Assembly: GCA_018857735.1 (NCBI GenBank)
Contig: JABMCL010000287.1
Location: 135,001 to 199,000, forward strand
Origin: Alviniconcha marisindica
Lineage: Eukaryota; Mollusca; Gastropoda; Provannidae
Length of the DNA: 64,000 bases
Direction: 5' to 3'
A program made the translations under genes and the position numbers. Below, in pieces: positions 49,727 through 62,512 of the stretch; the first letter of the stretch is position 1, and every line of letters starts with the position of its first letter. The notes below the pieces were generated by a model, which was not told where the DNA came from, did not search any database, and saw only the letters and a program-made list of their open reading frames with translations.

Positions 49727-52700
49727 GTGTGTCTGTCTGTATAAGAACATTGTTGTTTTGTATGCTTCAGGTAGAAAGAAAATGTTTGTTTCTGGTCAAG
49801 AAAGAGCATTTGACTGATCTAAATGTATTTAGTCATATGTGACTATATGAGTGACTGTAGTTTTCCACAGCACATTTTGAATATCCACTGAAGTGGTTAC
49901 AGCACTGTTGGACTGTTGACATGACTGGTGCCATTCAAAACTGTTGCCTTCTTGGTGCACATTCTGTGTACACCATACAACCATACACCAGTGTGAAACT
50001 GATGCCTTCTTGGTGCACATTCTGTGTACACCATACAATCATACACCAGTGTGAAACTGATGCCTTCTTGGTGCACATTCTGTGTACACCATACAACCAT
50101 ACACCAGTTTACAGTGTCGCTTAATTCAAAGCCACATACACAGGCCTGCTACCTGCACTTTTTGTCAAGATGACCAGGATCTTTTACATGTTACTGCAGT
50201 AGCACAGGGGTGAAACATACGAAATAGGAGAAGAAAATTCTCTCGCCGCTCCTCCTGGGACTCAAACCTGAGACCTGAGACCTTCCAATCATGAGTCAGG
50301 TGCTCTGTCACTGAGCTATCCCCACTTCCCCTGGGAATTAAAGTGTCTGCGGTTTACAAAGGGAAGAAATACTTTGGATCACTTGTGGAACAGTGTAACC
50401 CCTCTATTATGACTGTCCTAAAACAAAGTGGTCTGGGGGTGAGGGGCTTTATTGTTTAAAAAAAGAGGGGTGGCTTCCTGCAAAGTTCATCTTCTGTCAG
50501 GATCCCACTGTATCGTGTGGAATATACAGAGTGGCTGGAACTCTGCTGGACAGAGACCAGGATTCCAAGACAAGAGCTGGGTACAGCTGGAAGTGAGCAA
50601 ACCAAGTGCACAGACTGCATACCATTAGAAAAAACAACCTGTGTTTTGAGTTACCAAGCTTAGAATTTGCTGCCCAAGTCAGTGTTCACTGTTACCAACA
50701 TTAAATTGTTTGGATGGAGCCTGATCCCACTACTCGGTTTTGAGTTACCAAGCCTTGGATTTTTGCTGCCAAAATCAGTGCTCACTGTTACCAACATTAA
50801 ATTGTGTGAAGGCTGGACACGATGGAGCCTGATCCCACTACACATACTCACCATAGTGGTTCCTTAACTGAGGCTACACCAGAGCAGGCCATATCCCCAT
50901 GCAGTGTGAACATTTTGTCTTAGAAGATGACTTATGTAATGAGTGAAATGAAGGACACAAGGCGGTTTTACTTTTAGCCTAATCTACAGCAGTATGCCAA
51001 AAGTAAAGTGTTAAATTTTATACACACAGAGCCATATATGTCTTCATTTTTGTTGCAGGTGTCCTCCCAGCTGGAGCTTTGGGCCGAGGAGCTTCAGCAC
51101 ATGGAGATGGTGACTGATGGCGCCAAGGCTGAGCAGCTTCTGCAGATGCACAACGACAGCGTCCTGCACATGCAGAACTGCACCTTTGAGGTCTTGCAGC
51201 GTGGCCAGGAGCTGTGTCAGGTATGTGTGCTTAACATGTATGAGTCTTGCACATGCAGAACTGTACCTTTGAGGTCTTGCAGCATGACCAGGAGTGGTGT
51301 CAGGTATGTGTAGTATCTTGCACACACAGAATACACCTTTAAAGTCTTGCTGCATGACAAGGAGCTGTGTCAGGTATGTGTGGTATCTTGCACGCACAGA
51401 ACTGCACCTTTGAGGTCTTGCAGCATGACCAGGAGCTGTGTCAGGTATGTGTGCTTAAAATGTACATGTCTTGCACATGCAAAACTGTACCTTTGAGGCC
51501 TTGCAGAATGACAAGGAGCGGTGTCAGGTATGTGTGATATCTTGCACATGCAGAACTGCACCTTTGAGGTCTTGCAGTGTGACCAGGAGCTGTGTCAGGT
51601 GTGTGTGGTACCTTGCACATGCAGAACTGCACCTTTGAAGTCTTGCTGCATGACCGGGAGCTGTGTCAGATATGTGTGGTATCTTGCACATGCAGAACTG
51701 CACCTTTGAGGTCTTGCAGCGTGACCAGGAGCTGTGTCAGGTATGTGTGGTATCTTGCACATGCAGAACTGCACCTTTGAAGTCTTGCTGCATGACCGGG
51801 AGCTGTGTCAGGTATGTGTGGTATCTTGCACATGCAGAACTGCACCTTTGAGGTCTTGCAGCGTGACCAGGAGCTGTGTCAGGTATGTGTGGTATTTTGC
51901 GCATGCAGACTACACCTTTGAGGTCTTGTGGTGTGGACAGGAGCTCTGTCAGGTCTGTGTACCTATATTGTAGCCGTGTGGCTTTCACATGCAGAACTGC
52001 ACCTTTGAAGTCTTGCAACATGGCCAGGAGCTCCCTCAGGTCTGTGTCCTTTGTGTGTAGTGAGTCTTGTGCAAATTACTGCACTTTTTTAGATCTTGCT
52101 AGGTGGCCAGCAGCTCTGTCACTTGTGTGTCCTTAAGCCGAGTTTATAGTCTGTGTTGCACATGAAACACTGACTGCACCATTGAGGTCTTGCAGTATGT
52201 CCGGCAGCTCTGTCATGTCTGTGTCCGTAAATCTAATGCACCGTCGGGACAGTTTAGCTTAACCATGAGCTCCTTCACATCTGTGTCATTTTTTTATGTA
52301 TGGTTTGCAGTTTACTTGTCTTACACATGCAGAACACCTGAGAAATCTCACAGCTTAGCTAGGAGCTCAGTCAGTCAGTCAGTCATAAATCAAAAGAAAA
52401 TGTATTCTTTTGCACCAGGTCATGCAGACCGTTGAACATTTGCAGATTTGTCTTCTTCTTTTTTTAAGAGATGTACTTCATTTTTGTTGGAAAAAACCTC
52501 CGCCTCCTCTCTCTGTTTCTGTGGCACATTGATGCAAACACTTCTTTGCTTAAAGGAACACTTCTTTGGAGGCTAATCTTCTCATGTTCTTACAGCAGGT
52601 TAAATGAACATGATTCACATTAAAAGTTTTGTCATTGGAGTAGTCTACCGAGTCTACAGAAATGCATGTAAAACAACAAAATGTAATGATGTAATAAGCA

Positions 52701-55700
52701 TTCAGTAAGTAACTGCACCCTGGTGGGAGATCCCCAGTCTATTTTTAGACCATTACATAGTCTTAAATTGGTGTATTTCAAACTGGCCAAGCAAAAATTA
52801 ATGCAAGAGAAAAATTGTACCTAAAACAGTAAAAAGTCATGACAAAAATAGTTTTTTAGCCAAACCTGCATGAGTTAGTTCTTTTAAAACTAAGTGAGTT
52901 GTTTTGTACCATTCCATTAGAAAGAGTTCTTTTTAGTTTGTTTTTGTGTTTTGATCTTCTGTAGTGTAGATTGATTCAGAAGTGTTGGTATTTGGCTCGT
53001 GTCTGAGAAGCTCACGCGGGAGGATCTCATGTGGCTTGCAGGCCAGCTCGTCCTGAGACGCTGCGCTATGAATATGTTGACATGGATGTGGAGCTTTGGC
53101 TATTCCGCACGCACCTTCCTGGTGCTGTTCCGCCCCAGGTCTCTCCTTGTCCAGCGCAAAGAATTTAGTTCTCATGTTGAAGTGTCGCAGACCTGTGTAT
53201 CTTGAGAAAATAGGCCTCAGGCCAGCAGTGCGGAGCACGCTTCTGTGATCCCAGGCTTCCTTCCTGTCACTGCGGGTCAATAGGCAGGGATTTGGTTTTT
53301 GCGTGGAAGCCCAGTTTGCTGCTGTTTCCACAGGGAAATTTGCTCCGCTTGGTCATGACGTTGCGAGGTGCCAGTTATGATTAAATCATCCCTGTGCCAG
53401 CTCCTGGGTTGCTTCTTCTGTCTGTGGCATTGTTTGCCAGGAGGATTGTTATGATCGGATGTTAAGATGTTGGGCAAATCACGAATGACGGCACACAGTT
53501 GTTTGTGCATCAAACACGAGGAGTCTGGGAAGGCTGGTGTTGATTTGTGCTTGTTTCCAAGTTAAATATGCACGTGGATGGTGACATTTAAGTGGAGTGT
53601 TGATTCAGATCATGTTCCCTATCAGATTGAACAAACTATGTTCAAAACTTCAGACATAAAACTAGGAACCAGTACAGTCCTGAGCTGTGGCGCAGGGACG
53701 TAGGATGGGGGACCCCAGATTTGAACCCAAAAGTCACCTCCTCTGTGTTTATTGTTCTGTGCAAATGTTTATCCATTTGAAGAGCAGAGTAGAGGGGAAA
53801 AACCAAAGCCCTTGACCAAGCTGGGCCTGGTATGTCAAAAGAGAAATGAAAAAAGAAAAAAAAGGAATCAAAGGTATAGAGGGGGAAGAGGTGAACAGAT
53901 AAGACTGGGAACAGTGAAAAATAGTACCTTTTGTCAAGGCCGTGGCTTTAGGGGCTGAATAAAAATCAGTTAAAACTAAACAAAACAAAAATTAAAGAGT
54001 AAAGAAACAACAACAAAATAAAACAAAAAATTAAAACTGGGTGGTATGGATGAGACAAAATGGGGGAAATAAAAGTGACGGTAACAGAGAAATGAAGACC
54101 TGGAGACAGGGGGGAAAAAACAACAATAAACAAAAACAAAAGCAAGTTGCATCAGGCTTGGTATGCAGGCCATATGAAACAGAAAAAGAAGAAAAACAGA
54201 ATGAAATGTAAAATAGAACAACAACCCACCCCAAAAAACACACACAAAAAACAAACAAAGAAGGTTGAGATGGACTAGAGGAAAGCAGCACTGGAGGAAA
54301 ATAAACACATGCACAGGGAATAAAGCAAACAAAAAGCATCATTGAACACAAAATTTCTCATCAAACCTTTTAACATTTTCTTTGTGCAAAAAAGGAGACC
54401 AAGAAAATAAGCACAATGAATTTGGGGAATGTCTTCCTTAGATTAGAAGATCCCACTCACTCTTGTAGAGGTTTCTGGTGGCATGCATTTTTTTCAAACA
54501 CTTTTGCTGCAGCACCAGTTCCAGCACTCTTTCTCCGGGTGATTATGCCATGGAAGGACTTGTCTAGTGCAAGTTTTTGTATTCCCATCCACAAATCTGA
54601 GTTGTTGACCAGGTCACTTTAATCCTGTGCGTGGCTCAGGTGCGGTTTTGAAGGCCACCCAGCATACAGAGTGCTGTGGGTTTGTCCGCTGTCAGGGCTG
54701 TGCTAATATTGCTCTCCGCATCTCCTCCCCGTGTCCCCAGTCACCCCTGTCTCCTGACGTCTGTTTTGTCATGGGCAGCGGTGAATGTTGTCTCTGGGTC
54801 TCTGCTCCTCTTCTGCTGATTGAATCAAGAGGTTCAGAGATGTGTCACTTCCAGTCTTAGGTGTGGGTCAGTGCTCATTAGGTTTGGGTCGATGCTCACA
54901 AAGGTTCACATGCTTGTGTGTCTTTTGGGGAAGTTTTGTTTTCTTTAGTTCACCGTCAGAGCTTCATGGGTACTGATGCTTGCCGGTTTGAAAGCGACTG
55001 GCTGTGTGAGGATGTACCTGTTGGTGGAGTTTAGGTACCTGGAATTTACTCGCCGGTGACAGTTACTGTAAGCAGTTTGGGTCTCAGTTGTGTTCCTTGT
55101 TATGTGGAGGTACATCTTTTGATTGCAGTTAATTCCCTATGTTTGTTGGTTCCAGTTGGGATTTAAATTTGATTTGTTTGTTAGTTTTTTTATACATCTA
55201 TTAGGCTGCAGATAGGACAGAGAAAAATCAGGAAGGCTCTGTCAGCCAAAAAGGTGTGTTGTCCCCAGCAATCTCTCCTCAGTATTTCCAGTACACACAC
55301 TGTCTGAAGTACCCTCTCCCCTTCCTCCCTGTACATCATCCACATGTCTCTCTGGTGCCCTTTCCCCACCTCTTCAGTATCCTCTTGATTGTCTGTTTGG
55401 AACTCCATCCCTGTGCCCCACCCCTCCAGTAGCCTCTCCCCATTCTGTACCATGGCATACTTTTGGACCCACTCCAGTACCCTCTGATTTGTCTCCAGTA
55501 ATGTCTTCTGGTCCCTCCTTACCTTCATTCCTTTTTCTCTTGGAAAATAACTCCAGTACTCCAGTAATCAGGCAGTGACCTTTCCTGTCTCGTGTTGCCT
55601 CTCCTAACTCCAGTAGCCTCCCCTCCTCAATAGCCACTCCTGTCTCCTGTAACCTTCCTGTTTCCAGAAGCAGTAGCCTCTTATACCTGCTGTTAATCTC

Positions 55701-57900
55701 TCTTACTTTTTATCCCTTTTCCTTTGAGCCTGTCCTCCTCCCTCCGTACCTTCATCCCTTTCTCTTTGAGCCTCTTATCCTATCTCCCATAGCCTCCCCC
55801 CCCCCCCCCCCCCCCCCCTGTCTCCAGTGGCCTGTCCCCAGTAACCTCTCCTATGTCTACCTGTCCGTCCATACCTTCATCCCTTCTTTCCAGTAACCTC
55901 TCCTCCATCTACCTGTTCATCCTTACCTTCATCCCCTTCTCTTTGAGCCTGTCCCCTGTCTCCAGTAGCCTGTCCCCTGTCTCCAGTAGCCTGTCCCCTG
56001 TCTCCAGTAGCCTGTCTCCAGTAACCTGTCCCCTGTCTCCAGTAGCCTGTCCCCTGTCTCCAGTAGCCTGTCCCCTGTCTCCAGTGGCTTCTCCCATATC
56101 TCCAGTTGCCTGTCACCCCCTGTCTCCAGTAGCCTGTCCCCTGTCTCCAGTAGCCTGTCCCCTGTCTTCAGTAGCCTGTCCCCTGTCTCCAGTTGTTTCT
56201 CCCATATCTCCAGTTGCCTGTCCCCTGTCTCCTGTTCCCTGTCTCCAGTGGCTTCTCCTGTATCTCCAGTCCCCTATTCCCTGTCTCCAGTGGTTTCTCC
56301 TGTCTCCAGTTGCCTGTCCCCTGTCTCCAGTTGCCTGTCTCCTGTCTCCAGTGGCTTCTCCAGTTGCCTGTCCCTGTCTCTAGTTGCCTGTTCCCTGTCT
56401 CCAGTTGCATGTTGCCTGTCTCCAGCTGCATGTCCCCTGTCTCCAGTTGCCTGTTCCCTGTCTCCAGTGGCTTCTCCTGTATCTCCAGTCCCCTGTCTCC
56501 AGTGGTTTTTCTTGTATCTCCAGTTGCCTGTCCCCCGTCTCCAGTTGCCTGTCTCCTGTCTCCAGTTGTCTACCCCTGTCTCCCTACCATCCAGATCCCT
56601 TTCTTTTTGAGCTCCACCCCTGTCTTCAGTAGCCTCTCCCCTGTCTCCAATGGCCTCTCCCCTATCTCCCTACTGTCCTCGTCCCTTTCTCTTTGAGCTC
56701 CTCCCCAGCTGAGGCTGTGTTTGCGGAGACACACTATGGTTTCATGTCCAGTGCATTGTGTTGTGTGCCTGCTGTGTTTGCTGGTCAACACCATCACCTT
56801 TCCTCACAGAGGTTTGGGGCGACCGGTCCATATTTGTTGTCTCAAAACATCGGGCTTGAACCTTGAGCAAAACTTGCCTAAGCCCTGGCAGTGGTAGTTC
56901 ATCTCTGGAGTAGTTAGTGAGTGCTTTGGGAAACCATGATCTGCCAGGGAAATCGTATCTGGCGCAAAGTACAGGTAAGTGCTCTTGTGCACGTGAAGTG
57001 ACATTTGGTTTTGTACTTACTTTGCCTGATCAGGCAAATGTGAACATTGAAATGCAGCTATTTAGACTTGCAGTGTTTTGTCAGATTATGTTGGGTAACC
57101 GTGTACCTCTTTTGATTGTTTGATTGAAGCCGTCTTGACTAATGGCTACACTTTCAAAGATAACATTTTCTTCCAATATCAGAAGAAATTAGAAAGTCAG
57201 AGGTTGTGTTGAAAGTTCTCTTTGTTTATTGGCACAGAACTAGTCCTCTCAACAGGCATTTAATGGTACGTTAATTGTTGTTTGTTTGTGTTTCCTCAGC
57301 TGCAGCCCTGAGGTAGCACTTGTGTTAGTATTAATTCACATGTATCATTTACGGATAATTGTAATTACTCTTAATGAAGTGACACACCCATGTATCACCA
57401 TCTTAGCATCACTGTGAAAGAGCAGCAGCGCATCACTTGTGATCAGCTGATGCAGTGGTATGTAACTTCAGTGACTGCAGGTGGCCAGGTTTGACCTTGA
57501 AATTCCAAAATATTAGGTCATGTGATTAGCCATCCATCAACCCGGTTGTCAGAGGGTGTTTTCATTTTGCCTTTAACTTCCACCCTGATGTGACCTCTGC
57601 AGTTGATTGGCCATTAAAAACCACTTGACTACTTGACTTCATTAGGCCGCGCATTTGGCAGGTTAACTTGAATGTACAGCATGTAGGCTCTGTGTTTTCA
57701 CGTGTTCCTGGCAGTGTGATGAAGCTGTCCCTTACTCCCTTCTTTTGTAAATGTCATGTGACTTAGTACAGGTCGTTTCGTTCCATGCCCTTTTTGTGTG
57801 TGAAATATGAAATCAGTCAAGTGTTTTATGTGTACTAATCACTGGATTTTGAGATTGTTGTTTAATCTCTTTTTCTTTATTTGTAGATATATTTGGTTGA

Positions 57901-57947
<47 letters not shown>

Positions 57948-60518
57948 AAGAATGGGGGGGGGGGGGGGGGGAAGCCTGCCTTGAAATGTCAAGGAGTATT
58001 ATGGTCAGGCAGTCCTGTCTGCTCACCTGCTCATGCTAGGAAAAGCTGAGATGGAACCGTCTTGTAGCAGAGGATGGATCCACAGTATAGTGAGGTTCAC
58101 CAGTATTCGGACCCACCCATACCATCACCTTCATTTTTCTAAGTGATACTAAACGTTGTGTCAAAATCTGTCAGTAAAAAGTAGTACATAGTTCTGTTCA
58201 GTGCAACTTTCAGTGTAACTTTTCCTCTGTGTGTGTGTGCAGTTGATGTCAGATGCGGAGTATGATGCGGGGACTCACATTCAGGCACTGCTGGAATACC
58301 TTCATGAGCGTGAGGGAGACCTGGAAACCATGGCCGAGCAGAAGAGAATACGACTGGAGCAGTGCGTGCAGCTCAGGAACTTTGAGATCGAAGCCAGACA
58401 GGTAAGGTGGATGGGATGTGGGGAAACTGATGGGATTAGGTGTGATGGATGAAAGAAAATGAATTGCAAACTGAAGAGATGATGACTGGGAAGTGAAATT
58501 GTGTACTGCACAGGAACTTTGAGATTAAAGTCAGACTGGGGGGGGGGGGGGGGGGGGGGGATAGAGAGTCTGGCAGCAGACACAGGCCTCCCTGCATTTC
58601 ATCACTGCCACAGTTTGTTATGTCATAGCCAGTCCTGGCTCCCTTTCTTTATCCTGCTTCAACAGAAAGTGGACAGTTATTTGTCAGCTGTGGTGGATGT
58701 GAACAGCCTTTATCCTGCTTCAACAGAAAGTGGACAGTTATTTGTCAGCTGTCGTGAATGTGAACAGTCTTTATCCTGCTTCAGCAGAAAGTGGACAGTT
58801 ATTTATCAGCTGTGGTGGATGTGAAAGGTCTTTATCCTGCTTCAACAGAAAGTGGACAGTTATTTGTCAGCTGTGGTGGATGTGAAAAGTCTTTATCCTG
58901 CTTCAACAGAAAGTGTAGAGTTATTTGTCAGCTGTGGTGGATGTGAACAGTCTTTATCCTGCTTCAACAGAAAGTGGACAGTTATTTGTCAGCTGTGGTG
59001 GATGTGAAAGGTCTTTATCCTGCTTCAACAGAAAGTGGACAGTTATTTGTCAGCTGCGGTGGATGTGAAAAGTCTTTATCCTGCTTCAACAGAAAGTGTA
59101 GAGTTATTTGTCAGCTGTGGTGGATGTGAACAGTCTTTATCCTGCTTCAACGGAAAGTGGACAGTTATTTGTCAGCTGTGGTGGATGTGCTTCAACAGAA
59201 ATTGGACAGTTATTTGTCAGCTGTGGTGGACGTGAAAGGTATTTTTCTGCTTCAGCAGAAAGTGGACAGTTATTTGTCAGCTGTGGTGGATGTGAAAGGT
59301 CTTTGTCCTGCTTCAACAGAAAGTGGACAGTTATTTGTCAGCTGTGGTATCCGTTCCACCCCCATGTTACCACAGTAGCACATAAAAGATCCCGGTCATT
59401 CTGCCAAAAGTGCTGGTGGCAGGTCACAGCTAAACACGCATACACCTTGCATATGTGGCTTTGCATGAATTGACATGGTGCATGGTTGTATGGTGTACAC
59501 AGAACGTGCTGAGATGGCAGCAGTTTCATGTGGCACCAGCCATGCCAGCACTTTGGTGGGTACACCACTTTGGTGGATATTCAAAAACACGCTATAAGAA
59601 GCTAGTCACTGGTGTAGAATCACATGCAAGCACAGTGAGTCTGCTCAAGAGCTGAGAATAGTGCTATATATATAAAAGCAATCAACAACAACTGGTGAAA
59701 GGTCTTTATCCTGCTTCAGCAGAAAGTGGAGAGTTATTTGTCAGCTGTGGTGGATGTGAAAAGTCTTTATCCTGCTTCAGTGGAAAGTGGACAGTTATTT
59801 GTTAGCTGTGGTGGATGTGAAAGCTCTTTATGCTGCTTCAACAGAAAGTGGACAGTTACTGTCAGCTGTGGTGGATGTGAAAGGTCATTATCCTGCTTCA
59901 ACGGAAAGTGGAGAGTTAAATATTTGTCAGCTGTGGTGGATGTGAAAGGACTTTATCTTGCTTCAAGATAAAGACCAGTTATTTGTCAGCTGTGGTGGAT
60001 GTGAAAGGTATTTATTCTGCTTTAACAGAAAGTGAACAGTTACTTGTGAGCTGTGGTGGATGTGAAAGGTCTTTATCCTGCTTCAACAGAAAGTGTAGAG
60101 TTATTTGTCAGCTGTGGTGGATGTGAAAGGTATTTATCCTGCTTCAAGTTCAACAGAAAGTGGACAGTTACATGTCAGCTGTGCAGATGTGAAAGGTCTT
60201 TATCCTGCTTCAACAGAAAGTGAACAATTATTTGTCAGTTTTGAACGGTGTGATGTAATCAACGGTAGCGCAGATGAAAGAGTGATAGGCGAGTTGTCTG
60301 CTGCATGGCATGTAGGAGTTCAGCTGGTGGCTGAAAGAATCAGAGACTACTGTCAAACAAGATACTATTGCCAAAGTGTCAAACAGTGTGTGTGGTTGGG
60401 AACACAGAGGCAGCTGTATAGGGATTTATGGGAAAGGGGTGAAAACATACTTATGGGCATCTTTGTTGCTGCATATATGTGTATGTGCAAATACATGCAT
60501 GTACAGTGTGTGTGTGTG

Positions 60519-60561
<43 letters not shown>

Positions 60562-62475
60562 GTGTGTGTGTGTGTGTGTGTGTGTGCGTGCGTGCGTGTG
60601 TGAGAGTGAGTGAGTGCATGCATGCACATGCACTGTCATGTGCAGTGCATGTGACTGTAAGGCAAAAGTGGGTGGTACATCAAATTAATGCATACACATG
60701 TGCACTGTAATCACCAGGTGATCTGTTGGGTTCGCAATGGAGAGTCGATGCTGACAGCCAGCTTCATGTGCCCCAACAACCTGGTGGAGGCTGAGCAGCT
60801 CAAAAAGGAGCACGAGCAGTTCATGATCGCCATTGAGGTCAGTGGGAACAGTCTTTAAGCGATGTCTGTACATTGTCATTATTGCATCTATTGTTCTATG
60901 ATAGAAAATAACATTTGCCATCTTTGACCATTTCTTCAAGGACTTCCCTTGGCAGGTGAGGTAGCCAAATGGCTGAGGCTGTGCACTCTGCATTGAGAGG
61001 TTGCTTGTTCGAATCCCAGTTTAGCAGTAAACTTCTCCTTTGTCTCCTTCATCTCAGTGTTGGTTGGCTTCATGTCATATCTTCCTTTTCAGACTTTATT
61101 TTTCAGTGGTCTGCTTATTCACTTTGCATATCCTGGACAGTACGTCTACTCTCCTGCAGCTGGACAGTGTATTCCCGGGGAATGCAGACAGACCAGTGAG
61201 CCAGCACTATAACTCTGAGCTTTGTTCCCAGAAGTGTTCCAGTTTGGTAGCTTGTGTTTGTGTTCTTGCTGCCAAAAACTCACTACAGCGGTGTTCACGT
61301 GACTGCATGGAGACACCATGCTCCAGTGGCAGTACTACAGCTCAGAGCTGTGTTCCCAGAAGTGTTCCAGTTTGGTAGCTTGTGTTTGTGTTCTTGCTGC
61401 CAAAAAACTCACTACAGTGTGATTGAGGTGACTGCATGCAGAGGCAGTGCTACAACTCAAAACTGTGCTCCCAGAGGTGTTCCAGTCTTGTGTGCACAGC
61501 AGTAGCATGTGCTTGTTGTTGTTGGTGAAAACTCACTGCAGCATGGTTCAGGTGACTGCATGCACTGATGCAGAGGCCATGCTCCAGAGGCAATATTACA
61601 GCTCAGAGTGTTGTTCCAAGAAGTGTTCCAGTCTGGTTCTATGGTAGCAGGTTCTTGTTGTTGTTGTTGTTGCAGAAAACTCACTACAGCGTGGTTCAGG
61701 TGACCCAACATGCAGAAGCCATGCTCCAGAGTCAGCATTACAACTCAGAGCTGGTGCGTGCCATCGCGGAAAATGTCACGTTGGCATGGCAGCAGCTGAT
61801 GTACCATGCTGAGGAGCGACAGAAGCTAGTCATGGCCTCCACCAACTGGTACAAGACAGCTGAGCAGGTTGGTTTCTGTATGGCTGTTGTCCATGTTTCT
61901 GTTCTTTGGCTGGCAGTCAAAGGCTTTTCCATAGCTGCATGAGACTTTGGCTTTGAAGTTCTTTTAGCCTGCAAAATGGGATTGAAAATGGGGGGGTAAA
62001 GGGGGCACTGAGATGATATGCCGTGTAAAAAGCAACAACAGTATATGACATGTCAACAGTACAATGCAAGGAACAGATTCAAGAAATTGCAACCCTCCTC
62101 CACTGCCCGCCTCCCTCTCTGCATTAAAAAAGAAATGCATTAACCTCACTCAGAACAAAACAATGCAATAACCTCAGTCAGAACAAAGCAACACAGCTCT
62201 GTGTTGCTGACTTTACAGATGCAAACAGCTCAGTTATGATGCTTAATTTTTTTTCTTTCTTCAAAACAGGTGTGGTCAGTCTTGGAAGCACTGGACCGTG
62301 ACTACAAGCGTGATGAGGACTGGTGCAGCTCAGACAAATCAGCCAGTGCCAACCGTGCTGCCTTCCTGGTACAGCTGATCAACAAGCATAATGAACAGAA
62401 GGAGGCCTTCCTCAGGGTAAGCAAGCATTCCCATTGTGACCTCTTATTAGCATCTTATTCAAGCTATCCTACTGA

Positions 62476-62512
<37 letters not shown>

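Noticed and set aside
50248..50325. Functional tRNA-Met gene
   Set aside because: A/B boxes and a CAT loop exist, but there is an extra TCTCAGG insertion before the T arm and no matching acceptor stem. It continues into a repeated body, so it is a SINE head.
51008..51313. Exon 19 as a free-standing 101-codon gene
   Set aside because: It is the real exon read through its splice sites into the array.
52933..53331. 132-codon minus-strand ORF as a gene
   Set aside because: No domain or family resemblance and no exon structure. Kept only as an unexplained island.
55853..56383. 176-codon Ser/Pro/Leu-rich ORF
   Set aside because: A product of the 21-bp repeat (21 is a multiple of 3), with no start context or domain.
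56945..56971. 27-nt microexon candidate (AG...GTAAGT) for the missing TRIO segment
   Set aside because: Its translation (GNRIWRKVQ) does not resemble the expected residues and the acceptor lacks a pyrimidine tract.
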